From an uncultured Eubacteriales bacterium (GTDB lineage Bacteria; Bacillota; Clostridia; Oscillospirales; Oscillospiraceae): a stretch of 64,000 bases of DNA. The stretch is taken from contig CAJKDY010000001.1 in the NCBI GenBank assembly GCA_905198835.1, forward strand, positions 231,197-295,196. Direction: 5' to 3'. How positions within the stretch are numbered: the first letter of the stretch is position 1; each line of letters begins with the position of its first letter. The notes beneath the pieces are model-generated. The model was not told where the DNA came from and searched no databases. It was given only the letters and a program-made list of their open reading frames with translations. The position numbers and the translations under genes were made by a program. This document shows, one piece after another, positions 15,815-23,834 of the stretch.

Positions 15815-17077
15815 TTGGATACCAAAGAAATAGACTTCCTGCCCGTCATTTTAGGCGGAGACATCACCACCTATTCCCTGGCCCGGAGCTTCCACGCCGA
15901 ATACGGCGTGAAGTCGCTGGCGGTGAGTATGTGCAAGAGCATGATGGTCTCCCGCTCCAGCATCATTGAAAATATCATCGTCCCCGATATGGACGCGCCG
16001 GACAAGTTCGTGGAGCGTCTGGTCGAGATCGCCCAGGGCCGGCAGGGTAAAAAGCTGCTGTTGATCGCCTGTGGGGACTGGTACGTCCGCATGATCGTGG
16101 AAAACCGCGTCGCGCTGGAACCCTACTACGTGATCCCCTACATCAGCGAGGAGCTTTTGAACCGCCTGGTCTTGAAGGACAGCTTCTACGCCATCTGCGA
16201 CGAGGTGGGCGTGCCCTACCCCAAGACCTTTGTCTACGATTGCCAGGACCCCCAACCGCTGGACTTTGACTTTGACTACCCCGTCATCGCCAAGCCCGCC
16301 TCCTCGGCGGCCTACCACTACGCCCAGTTTGAGGGTAAGAAAAAGGTCTTTCGCATGAACACCCCTGAGGAGCTGGAGTCCATGCTGGACAAGCTGCGCG
16401 CCTCAGGCTATGACTACAAATTCCTCATCCAGGACACCATTCCGGGCCTGGACTACAATATGCGTATCCTGACGGTCTACTGCGACCGAAACGGCAAGTG
16501 CCGGTTTTTCTCCTCCGGCCACTGTCTGCTGGAGGACAACGCCGCCATGGGCGTTGGCAACCCGGTGGCCATCCTGAACGATGTGAACAAAGAGATCATG
16601 GACCACGCCCAGCGGCTTTTGGAGCATGTGGGCTACACCGGCTTCGCCAACTTCGACATCAAATATGACAGCCGGGACGGCTCCTTCCGCTTTTTTGAGA
16701 TCAATACCCGTCTGGGCCGGAGCAATTTCTACATCACCGGCTCGGGCTTTAACGCCGTGAAGTGGATCGTGGATGATCTCATTTATGAGAAGGACTTTGA
16801 AGGCCAGGTCATCGCCGACAATGAAGACAGCCTTTACACCGTGGTCCCCAAGGACGTGTTGATGAACTACATCAAGGATGACGCCCTGAAAGCCAGGGTG
16901 GCGGAGCTCTATGCCAAGGGCGGCAACCCCTCTGGCGTGCTGGCCGCCCTTTTCCCCAGCCGCCAGCGTAAGAGCTGCATCCACGATCCCTTAGCCTACG
17001 AGGGGGAGAAGAATTTCCTCCGGCGGCTCTACCCGGCCTATTTCATGACCAAGCAGCGCAAGAAATTCAAAGCCTGA
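15815..17077 (+). CDS. ATP-grasp carboxylate-amine ligase (D-aspartate ligase-like)
   Basis: Cytoplasmic ATP-grasp enzyme of 420 residues joining a carboxylate to an amine with ATP use. Visible parts are DYPVIAKPASSAAYHY (ATP-grasp lysine), the middle domain with LIQDTIPG, and FRFFEINTRLGRSN (metal-binding E-x-N-x-R), in an arrangement like D-aspartate ligases that extend peptidoglycan stem peptides. TTG start at 15815: GGGAGGG lies 8 nt upstream, and earlier ATGs precede or overlap the transcription start. The asnB-like gene begins 13 nt after the stop, then a flippase, so a role in modifying a cell-envelope precursor is likely. The exact substrate is inference. Confidence 0.78.
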   Translation: MDTKEIDFLPVILGGDITTYSLARSFHAEYGVKSLAVSMCKSMMVSRSSIIENIIVPDMDAPDKFVERLVEIAQGRQGKKLLLIACGDWYVRMIVENRVALEPYYVIPYISEELLNRLVLKDSFYAICDEVGVPYPKTFVYDCQDPQPLDFDFDYPVIAKPASSAAYHYAQFEGKKKVFRMNTPEELESMLDKLRASGYDYKFLIQDTIPGLDYNMRILTVYCDRNGKCRFFSSGHCLLEDNAAMGVGNPVAILNDVNKEIMDHAQRLLEHVGYTGFANFDIKYDSRDGSFRFFEINTRLGRSNFYITGSGFNAVKWIVDDLIYEKDFEGQVIADNEDSLYTVVPKDVLMNYIKDDALKARVAELYAKGGNPSGVLAALFPSRQRKSCIHDPLAYEGEKNFLRRLYPAYFMTKQRKKFKA

Positions 17078-17090
17078 GGAGGCCCCAAGT

Positions 17091-18926
17091 ATGTGCGGAA
17101 TCGTTGGTTTTTGGGACGCGGAGGCGTCCTATGATAAGGATAAGACCCTCCGGGCCATGGCGGACCGCATCGTCCACCGGGGCCCGGACTCCGACGGCTA
17201 TTTTACGGAAAACGGGGCGGCCTTAGGCTTCCGGCGGCTCTCCATCATCGACCTGGAGGGTGGCACCCAGCCCATCTTCAACGAGGACCAAAGCCTGGTC
17301 ATCACCTTCAACGGCGAGATCTACAACTTCCAGGAGCTGCGCTCTGAGCTGGAACACAAGGGCCATGTCTTTTCCACCCGGGCAGACACCGAGGTGATCC
17401 TCCACGGCTACGAGGAGTGGGGGGAGGACGTGCCCAAGCACCTCCGGGGCATGTTTGCCTTTGTCATCTATGACCGCAATACCGAGACCCTGTTCGGCGC
17501 CCGGGACATTTTTGGCATCAAGCCCTATTACTACTATCAAAACGGCGGGGCCTTCCTCTACGCCAGCGAGATCAAGGCTTTTTTGGACCACCCCAGGTTT
17601 GAAAAAAGACTGGCGGCGGAAAAGCTGGGCACCTATCTGTGCTTTGAATACCTGCCCAATGAGGAGACCTTGTTCCAAGGGGTGAAAAAGCTCCCCGCGG
17701 GCCACAGCTTCACCTTCCGCAAGGGCCAGCTGGACATCCGGCCCTACTTCACCATCCGCTATCATATTGACCAAACCCGGTCCATGGACGACTGGGAGAC
17801 CATCATTGAGGATACATTCCGCGCATCCTGCCGGGCCCACCGCATCGCCGACGTGAAGGTGGGGTGCTTCCTCTCCTCCGGGGTGGATTCCTCCTACGTC
17901 ACCCGGCTTTTGCAAGACGACATGGACGTGCGGGCCTTCTCCATCGGCTACGCCGAGGAAAAGTACAGCGAGCTTGCCCACGCCAAGGAGCTGGCGGAGA
18001 AGATCGGCGTGGAGTGCATCACCCGTACCATCACAGCTCAGGATTTCTTCGACGCCGTGCCCAACGTGCAGTACCACATGGACGAGCCCCTGCCCAACCC
18101 CTCGGCCATCCCCCTTTACTATCTGACCCGCATGGCGGCCCAGCACGTCAAGGTAGTCCTCTCCGGCGAGGGGGCCGACGAGCTGTTTGGTGGATATAAC
18201 TTCTATAAGGAGTGCCTGGACTTTGAGCGCTACATGAAGCTGCCCCAGTTCCTCCGCTCTGCTGCCGGCGGCGTGGCCGCCCACCTGCCCGACTTCCACG
18301 GCAAGCGGTTCCTGACCCGGGGCCGCTTGCCCCTGGAGCAGCGCTACATCCGCAACAACTATAACTTCCAATCTGGTGAGCTGGACCGGTATTTGGCCTG
18401 CGAGTACGACCGTACTGAGCCCTGGCGGCTCACCAAGCCCTATTTCGACGAGGTGGCGGGAGAGGACGAGGTCACCCGGATGCAGTATGCCGATATGCGC
18501 GCCTGGCTTCCCTACGACATCTTGCAAAAGGCGGACAAGATGAGTATGGCTGCCTCCCTGGAGCTGCGGGTGCCTTTCCTGGACCGGGAGGTGCTGGACG
18601 TGGCCTTGTCTATCCCCAGCCGCTACCGGGTCACCAAGGACATGACCAAGGTGGCCCTCAGAAGGGCGGCGGGGAAGGTGCTGCCGGAGAAGAGCGCCAA
18701 GATGCCCAAGATCGGCTTCATCACTCCGCTGAACGACTGGATGCGGCAGGAGGAGTTTTATACCAGGATCCAGGACCGCTTCCACAGCCCACAGGCGCAA
18801 GAGTTTTTCCATGTGGACGCTCTGGACAGCCTTCTGGAGACCCACCATAGCGGCCACAACGGCGGCATGAAGCGCATTTGGAGCATTTATTCTTTCTTGG
18901 AATGGCATAATCAATTTTTCTCATGA
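17091..18926 (+). CDS. asnB: Asparagine synthase-type glutamine amidotransferase
   Basis: Class II glutamine amidotransferase of 611 residues. Cys2 after the initiator Met is the glutaminase nucleophile (MCGIVGFWD). The synthase half has the PPi loop SSGVDSS near residue 262 and SGEGADELFGGY near 358. The family makes asparagine, but AsnB paralogues in B. subtilis and lactobacilli amidate meso-diaminopimelate or D-Asp in peptidoglycan precursors. The position between an ATP-grasp ligase and a lipid-linked oligosaccharide flippase favours such an envelope role here; ordinary asparagine synthesis remains possible. Confidence 0.9.
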   Translation: MCGIVGFWDAEASYDKDKTLRAMADRIVHRGPDSDGYFTENGAALGFRRLSIIDLEGGTQPIFNEDQSLVITFNGEIYNFQELRSELEHKGHVFSTRADTEVILHGYEEWGEDVPKHLRGMFAFVIYDRNTETLFGARDIFGIKPYYYYQNGGAFLYASEIKAFLDHPRFEKRLAAEKLGTYLCFEYLPNEETLFQGVKKLPAGHSFTFRKGQLDIRPYFTIRYHIDQTRSMDDWETIIEDTFRASCRAHRIADVKVGCFLSSGVDSSYVTRLLQDDMDVRAFSIGYAEEKYSELAHAKELAEKIGVECITRTITAQDFFDAVPNVQYHMDEPLPNPSAIPLYYLTRMAAQHVKVVLSGEGADELFGGYNFYKECLDFERYMKLPQFLRSAAGGVAAHLPDFHGKRFLTRGRLPLEQRYIRNNYNFQSGELDRYLACEYDRTEPWRLTKPYFDEVAGEDEVTRMQYADMRAWLPYDILQKADKMSMAASLELRVPFLDREVLDVALSIPSRYRVTKDMTKVALRRAAGKVLPEKSAKMPKIGFITPLNDWMRQEEFYTRIQDRFHSPQAQEFFHVDALDSLLETHHSGHNGGMKRIWSIYSFLEWHNQFFS

Positions 18927-18981
18927 TGCTCGGGGTCGGCGAAGCCGCCCCTGCGCAAATTCTCCGTTGTGCTACGAATTT

Positions 18982-19015
18982 ACGGCGCTGCAGCGCCGTC
19001 CCGCCTCTCGGCGGG
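18982..19015. repeat. 18-bp perfect palindrome plus adjacent hairpin
   Basis: ACGGCGCTGCAGCGCCGT (18982-18999) is a perfect palindrome, followed at once by CCCGCC-TCTC-GGCGGG (19000-19015). It fills the 120-bp gap between asnB and the flippase, ending about 25 bp before the flippase ribosome site. No T-run follows. It may be an mRNA stability or attenuation element, or a remnant of a repeat family. Confidence 0.5.
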
Positions 19016-19046
19016 TCCCTATCCAGTCTTGAGAGGTGGTGAGAGT

Positions 19047-20630
19047 ATGGCAAAAGAGCGAAAAAATTCCTTTCTGGGCGGCATGGCCACCATGGCCGCG
19101 GCGCTGGTGGTGGTGAAGATCATCGGCGCGGTCTACAAGATCCCCATTGGCAACATTTTGGGGGACAACTACCGCCAGTTCAACAATGCCTACGACATCT
19201 ACACCGTGCTTATCAACATCTCCATCGCCGGCTTCCCCGTGGCCCTATCCAAGATGGTGGCGGCCAACCACGCCCTGGGCCGGGAGCGGCAGGTGGGAAA
19301 AATTTTCCGACTGGCCCTGACCATCTTTTTCTCCCTGGGACTGGCCTCCTTCCTGGCTATGTTCCTTGGCGCCGACGTCCTGGCGGGGTGGATGAACGAC
19401 CCCCAGGCTGCCCAGTCCATCCGCTATCTGGCCCCGGCGGTGCTCTTTGTGAGCTGCGTAGGTTCCTTCCGGGGCTTTTTCCAGGGCCACGGCAATATGC
19501 GTCCCAGCGCGGTGAGCCAGGTCATCGAGGCCATGGGCAAGCTGTGTATCGGCCTGCCCCTGGCTATGTGGATGGCCAGCCTGGGCCGGGAGACGGAGAC
19601 CCCGGCCTACGCCATTTTGGGTGTGACCCTGGGCTCGGCGCTGACCCTGCTCTATATGCTCTTTTGCTACGCCCGCAGGCCCCATTATAAAGACCTCACC
19701 GGCGGATCGGTGGACGCCACGGGGAAGATCGTCCGGGACCTCTTGGTCATCGCCATCCCCATCACCCTGACCGCCTCGGCGGTGAGCGTTATCAACGTCA
19801 TCGACGCCGCGGTGGTCCAGGGCCAGTTGCAAAACGCCCTGGGCTTGGCGGAGGAGGTCATAGACGGACTTTACTCAGACTATGGCCGGGCTAAGAACAT
19901 TTATAACCTGCCCGCCTCCTTTATGATGGCGGTGACGGTGTCGGTCATCCCGGCGGTGTCCGCCGCCCTGGCCGTCAACAAGCGGCGGGAGGCCGCCCGG
20001 GTGGTCCGGGCGTCCTACCACGTCACTGCCCTACTGATCTTTCCCATGGGTGTGGGCATGAGCGTGCTGGCCGAGCCCATTGCCCGGCTTTTGTACCCCC
20101 ACGCCGGCGACCCGGTGCGTACCGGGCAGCTGCTGGCCATTTTGGGCTTTGCCTCCATTTTTGTGTGCATGGTGTCGGTGAGCAATTCCGTGCTTCAGGC
20201 CCATGGGCACCAGAACCTGCCGGTGCTGGTGATGGTGGGCGCGGGCACGGTGATGCTGGTGGTGGACTACATCCTGGTGGGCATCGAGTCCATTGGTATT
20301 TTTGGCTCGCCCATCGGCACCCTGTGCTGCTTTGCCCTGGCGGCGGTGGCCGACTTTACCTTGATCCGCCGCCTGGTGCCCCACCCGCCCAAGTATTTCC
20401 GCCTCTTCTTCGGCCCGGCGCTGGCTACGGCGGGCATGGCCTTGGCCGCCTGGGGCAGCTACCGCCTGGCCCATCTGGTGCTAGGCAATACCCTTTCACT
20501 GCTCTTTGCCATCCTCTGCGCCGTGGCGGTGTACGCCTTCCTGGTGATCTGGCTCAAGATGCTCAGCCGCAGCGAGCTGCAGCTCATGCCCAAGGGCGAC
20601 AAGATCGCCGACCTTCTGCGGTTGCCGTAA
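19047..20630 (+). CDS. MATE/MOP-superfamily polysaccharide flippase (SpoVB/MurJ-like)
   Basis: Integral membrane exporter/flippase of 527 residues with about 14 hydrophobic segments. The N-terminus (NSFLGGMATMAAALVVVKIIGAVYKIPIGNILG) and the SISNSVLQ-type region are typical of SpoVB and related oligosaccharide flippases that move lipid-linked precursors (lipid II in the MurJ branch) across the membrane. ATG at 19047 after GAGGTGGTGAG. It is the third gene of the ATP-grasp/asnB cluster but separated by a 120-bp palindromic gap. Whether it serves cortex synthesis (SpoVB role) or general envelope export is open. Confidence 0.88.
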   Translation: MAKERKNSFLGGMATMAAALVVVKIIGAVYKIPIGNILGDNYRQFNNAYDIYTVLINISIAGFPVALSKMVAANHALGRERQVGKIFRLALTIFFSLGLASFLAMFLGADVLAGWMNDPQAAQSIRYLAPAVLFVSCVGSFRGFFQGHGNMRPSAVSQVIEAMGKLCIGLPLAMWMASLGRETETPAYAILGVTLGSALTLLYMLFCYARRPHYKDLTGGSVDATGKIVRDLLVIAIPITLTASAVSVINVIDAAVVQGQLQNALGLAEEVIDGLYSDYGRAKNIYNLPASFMMAVTVSVIPAVSAALAVNKRREAARVVRASYHVTALLIFPMGVGMSVLAEPIARLLYPHAGDPVRTGQLLAILGFASIFVCMVSVSNSVLQAHGHQNLPVLVMVGAGTVMLVVDYILVGIESIGIFGSPIGTLCCFALAAVADFTLIRRLVPHPPKYFRLFFGPALATAGMALAAWGSYRLAHLVLGNTLSLLFAILCAVAVYAFLVIWLKMLSRSELQLMPKGDKIADLLRLP

Positions 20631-20662
20631 AGAGATGTAGGGGCGAACGGTACTCGCCTTGT

Positions 20663-20695
20663 CTTAGGCTTCCCCCTTGCAGGGGGAAGCCTAAG
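20663..20695. terminator. Perfect 15-bp hairpin after the flippase gene
   Basis: CTTAGGCTTCCCCCT (20663-20677) pairs fully with 20681-20695 across a TGC loop. No T-run follows, so it may act together with the next hairpin. The preceding GTAGGGGCGA motif (20639-20648) resembles a family of intergenic repeats common in this group. Confidence 0.45.
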
Positions 20696-20700
20696 AAATC

Positions 20701-20738
20701 AAAGAAGCTCCCAGCCTAGTGGCCGGGAGCTTCTTTAT
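20701..20738. terminator. Convergent terminator hairpin (flippase / XrtG operon end)
   Basis: AAAGAAGCTCCC (20701-20712) pairs with GGGAGCTTCTTT (20725-20736), with an inner GCC/GGC pair. The stop codon of the minus-strand gene lies in the loop. On the plus strand the stem ends in CTTCTTTATC; on the minus strand it ends in CTTCTTTGATTT. Confidence 0.7.
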
Positions 20739-23376
20739 CTTCGCTTGGTTCTGTTTGCGCCGTGGGTTCCGTTTCGCCCTGGTCTGCCTGGACCTGAACG
20801 GCCCGGTGGCTGCGGTTGCGATACCAGAGGAGGTAGCCTATCGCCAGGGCAAGGCCGGCCAGGGTGATGCAGAGGCCGGGGACGAAGAGGGGATAGACTA
20901 GTTTTATCACCGTCCGGCCCTGATCCACCACGGTGAGGTGGTTGGCCTGACGGATGTCCCGGTCGGGCCGGAAGATGTCGTGATAGCTCAGGGTGGTATT
21001 CACGTTGTCCCTGGGCGAGTCGATGGTGATAACATTGTCCCGGTAGTCTACGGTGATGGGCACGATCTCCCGCCGGGGCAGCTCGCCGGGGTCCACCTGC
21101 AGCGCGTGGGACAGCAGGTGGCCCACCGCCGCGTCCCGGGTCAGGGAGTAGTGGTAGGTCAGAGCCAGGCCGATGAAGACGATGTTGTCGTTTTTCACCG
21201 TGCCGTAAAAGTCCATCTTGCCTTCGGGTACGTCGGTGATGGTGCCCCAGACCTGGTCCAGGCCGTTGACGTACACCGTCTGCCAGTCCTCCGCGTAGCC
21301 GCTGGGGAAGAGGTCGCAGTACAAAACGCCGTCGATGGTGTCCAGAGCAGGGTAGCCGTTTTGGAAATTGACCCGGTTGCAGCTGACCCCCAGGAAGGTC
21401 TTGGACCCGGTGTTTTCCTCATCGGGGATGCCGTCGGCCAGGATCAGCACCCGAGTGCCATGTTCGCTGAGCCGGAGGACCAGCTCCTCAGCCGTTGCCT
21501 TGTCGCGGTAGGTAAAGCCCGCCAGATAGAGGGTGTCGTAGCCCTTCAGCTGGTCGAAGGTGTATTCGTCCAACACCGTCTCGTCCAGCTCGGCCACCGC
21601 CGGGAAGCCCATGGCGATGGTGCCCGCGTCGGTGCCGATGGCGGCGGCGCGGTATTGGCTGACCAGGCCAAAGGATCCGGTTTTGGGCGCGGCGCGGAGC
21701 TTATAGACCCGGAAGTTATCATTGTGGGCGATGAGGGAGTAGCCCACCGCCGCGGCGGCGGCGTCCAGGGTGTCATAGTCCTGGTAGCGCGTGTCCAGGC
21801 TGGAGACCGGCACGGAGACCACGTCGTTGCCCAGGGCCAGGAGGCGGTCGAACATATAAAGGAACTGGCCGTTTTCCGCCGCTTCGTTGATGCGCACGAT
21901 ATTGATATATTGGGGCGCGGCCTGAACGCCCTGGCCGTAGCTGGTGGGCACGGCGTCGTCGCCGTAGCCGGCGCTGACGTAGATGGCGTCCAGCACGGAG
22001 TTGAAGGGCTCCACGATGGAAAAGCGCTGGGTGGTGGCCCGTTTGGCCACGTCGATCAGGTCGTCCTGGGCCAGCTGGTCGTAGCGCTCCTCAGGAGCCA
22101 GACCGCTGGCGTTTCCAACCACCAGCGGGTAGGCAAGGGCCACCTCACAGGTCAAAAGCACCGCCACGATGGCCTGCCAGTGCCGCTTTAGCGTCTTCCA
22201 TAAGAGCAGGCTCGCCAGCAAAAATGTCAGCGCGATGGACACAAAGCGCAGCATCCAGAGATACTGGGACCCGGGCAGCAGCACCAAAATGGGGTAGGCC
22301 GCCGTGGTAGACAAAAGGCAGATGGAAAGGGCGGTGGCAAAGCCCGGCGCCACCGCGCGGTTGGAGAAAAGCAGCCCAAAGACACCCAGGGCAAAGGCCG
22401 CGCAGCCAAAGTAGGCGTGGCTGTAATCGATGAGCCAGCGGTTCCACGCCCCGCCGCTATATCCGTAGAAGGGATTAATGGAGGCGCTGAGACTCTGAAA
22501 ATAGCTCTTCATGATGGAGGAGGAGTCGAGGCCCGTGATGCCCCCCACCAGGGAGGGATAGGCCCACAGCCCGGTAATGGCAAAGCCCAGCGCCAGGCAT
22601 AAGACCACGGGCAAAATAGGCGCGGTGGCATTTTTTTTGAAGTGAAGGAGCTTGTCAAAGAGGAAGAAGATCAGCAGCGCGATGGCCAGCATCCCCGCCC
22701 AGCCCAGATGGCATAGAATGATGAGTACGTAGCTGACCAAAATGCTCACCAGACAGGGCCAGCGCTTTTCCTTGGGCCGGTGGAGGTAGTCGTAGACGCT
22801 GACCACGAACCAGGGCAGCACACACATACTCATGCTCCGGGCCAGCACGCCCTCGATAAAAAACATGAAGGCATTGTTGGGCACCAAAAACCAAATGAAA
22901 CCCAAAAACGCGCCCATCCAGGGCCGGCCATGGGTAACGCCGATGACCAGCCATACAATGGCGCTCAGAAAATAGAATACGCCCACGCACAGCAGATAGC
23001 CCGAGAAGGCACTGCCGCCCATAATGGCCTGGCAGGCGGCCAGGATATAGGCCGACAGCGGCGACCAGTACCGCCAGGTCTGCACGCCGTTATACCAGGC
23101 CATGTCGATCAGGGGATACCAGTTGCCCTCCTGGGCGACGGACTTGTAGAGAAAGTCGCCCCGGTGGACGTAGAACATGGTGTCAGCGCCATTGGGGTAT
23201 ACCCCGCTGCGGGACACCAAAAAGGCGATCAAAAGCGCCGCCATCGCATAGAGCAAGACGATGACGGCCAGAATGCAGCCTTTGAGTACCGGGCTCATGC
23301 CCTGGCGACCGGCCAGGGTGACGGCGTGGGCCGGAGGAGTCAGGCCACCGGCGCTTTCTCGGCGACCGATCCTCAT
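20716..23376 (-). CDS. XrtG-locus polytopic membrane protein (PTPS-related family)
   Basis: 886 residues. About 11-12 hydrophobic segments in the first 450 residues, a large outside domain (about 450-840), one more membrane segment (LFVPGLCITLAGLALAIGYLLW) and a charged Glu/Thr/Gln-rich tail. The arrangement (GT-C-like membrane half with NGADTMFYVHRGDFLY near the start, then a soluble domain) matches the 6-pyruvoyl-tetrahydropterin-synthase-related membrane family found beside XrtG. A glycosyltransferase or glycan-ligase role is plausible but unproven. It overlaps the QueD-like gene by the ATGA pattern and is the last gene of the operon. Confidence 0.78.
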   Translation of the reverse strand: MRIGRRESAGGLTPPAHAVTLAGRQGMSPVLKGCILAVIVLLYAMAALLIAFLVSRSGVYPNGADTMFYVHRGDFLYKSVAQEGNWYPLIDMAWYNGVQTWRYWSPLSAYILAACQAIMGGSAFSGYLLCVGVFYFLSAIVWLVIGVTHGRPWMGAFLGFIWFLVPNNAFMFFIEGVLARSMSMCVLPWFVVSVYDYLHRPKEKRWPCLVSILVSYVLIILCHLGWAGMLAIALLIFFLFDKLLHFKKNATAPILPVVLCLALGFAITGLWAYPSLVGGITGLDSSSIMKSYFQSLSASINPFYGYSGGAWNRWLIDYSHAYFGCAAFALGVFGLLFSNRAVAPGFATALSICLLSTTAAYPILVLLPGSQYLWMLRFVSIALTFLLASLLLWKTLKRHWQAIVAVLLTCEVALAYPLVVGNASGLAPEERYDQLAQDDLIDVAKRATTQRFSIVEPFNSVLDAIYVSAGYGDDAVPTSYGQGVQAAPQYINIVRINEAAENGQFLYMFDRLLALGNDVVSVPVSSLDTRYQDYDTLDAAAAAVGYSLIAHNDNFRVYKLRAAPKTGSFGLVSQYRAAAIGTDAGTIAMGFPAVAELDETVLDEYTFDQLKGYDTLYLAGFTYRDKATAEELVLRLSEHGTRVLILADGIPDEENTGSKTFLGVSCNRVNFQNGYPALDTIDGVLYCDLFPSGYAEDWQTVYVNGLDQVWGTITDVPEGKMDFYGTVKNDNIVFIGLALTYHYSLTRDAAVGHLLSHALQVDPGELPRREIVPITVDYRDNVITIDSPRDNVNTTLSYHDIFRPDRDIRQANHLTVVDQGRTVIKLVYPLFVPGLCITLAGLALAIGYLLWYRNRSHRAVQVQADQGETEPTAQTEPSEDKEAPGH

Positions 23377-23834
23377 TTCAGCGCCTCGTCCAGGGTCTGG
23401 TCCAGAACGTCGGAGAGGGCGGCCTGGGCCGAGCGGTCCGCCCCGGTCAGATAGGTCTCGTCCTGGGCGTAGGAGATGATGTAGCTGCGGGTGGGGGTCT
23501 CCGAGCCCTCGATCTGCTCCAGGGTGCCGCCGGCGTCGGCGATGCGCTGGGAGATGGCGTCGCCAAAATACTCCACCATGTTTTCCAAGGTGGGGATGAT
23601 GGCGTCGAAGGGCTCTATTTCGTTCATGGTCTGGTTTTGATAGGTGGCGAAGAAGGCCTCGATGGTCCGCTCGTAGACGGAGAACTGGACAAATTCGCTG
23701 TTGGGCAGCACAACGTCCAGGATGAATTCCCAGGTGTGAGGGTGGCTCTCGCCCTTCTTGCCGCCAATGAAAATGTAGTGACTGGCGTTGAGGTAGAACT
23801 TGAATTTATACTTGCATAGGAGTCTGTTTCTCAT
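23373..23834 (-). CDS. QueD/6-pyruvoyl-tetrahydropterin synthase-like protein without catalytic Cys
   Basis: 153 residues of the PTPS/QueD (T-fold) family. The zinc ligands are visible: His19 (LNASHYIF) and His31/His33 (SHPHTWEF). True PTPS and QueD have a catalytic Cys just before the H-x-H pair; here the stretch reads IGGKKGESHPH, with no Cys. The enzyme is therefore unlikely to make a pterin; it may bind a ligand or act as a scaffold. It belongs to the set of PTPS-related proteins tied to exosortase G loci. The start codon overlaps the end of the upstream gene by 29 nt, and the stop overlaps the next start by 4 nt, showing translational coupling. Confidence 0.8.
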   Translation of the reverse strand: MRNRLLCKYKFKFYLNASHYIFIGGKKGESHPHTWEFILDVVLPNSEFVQFSVYERTIEAFFATYQNQTMNEIEPFDAIIPTLENMVEYFGDAISQRIADAGGTLEQIEGSETPTRSYIISYAQDETYLTGADRSAQAALSDVLDQTLDEALK

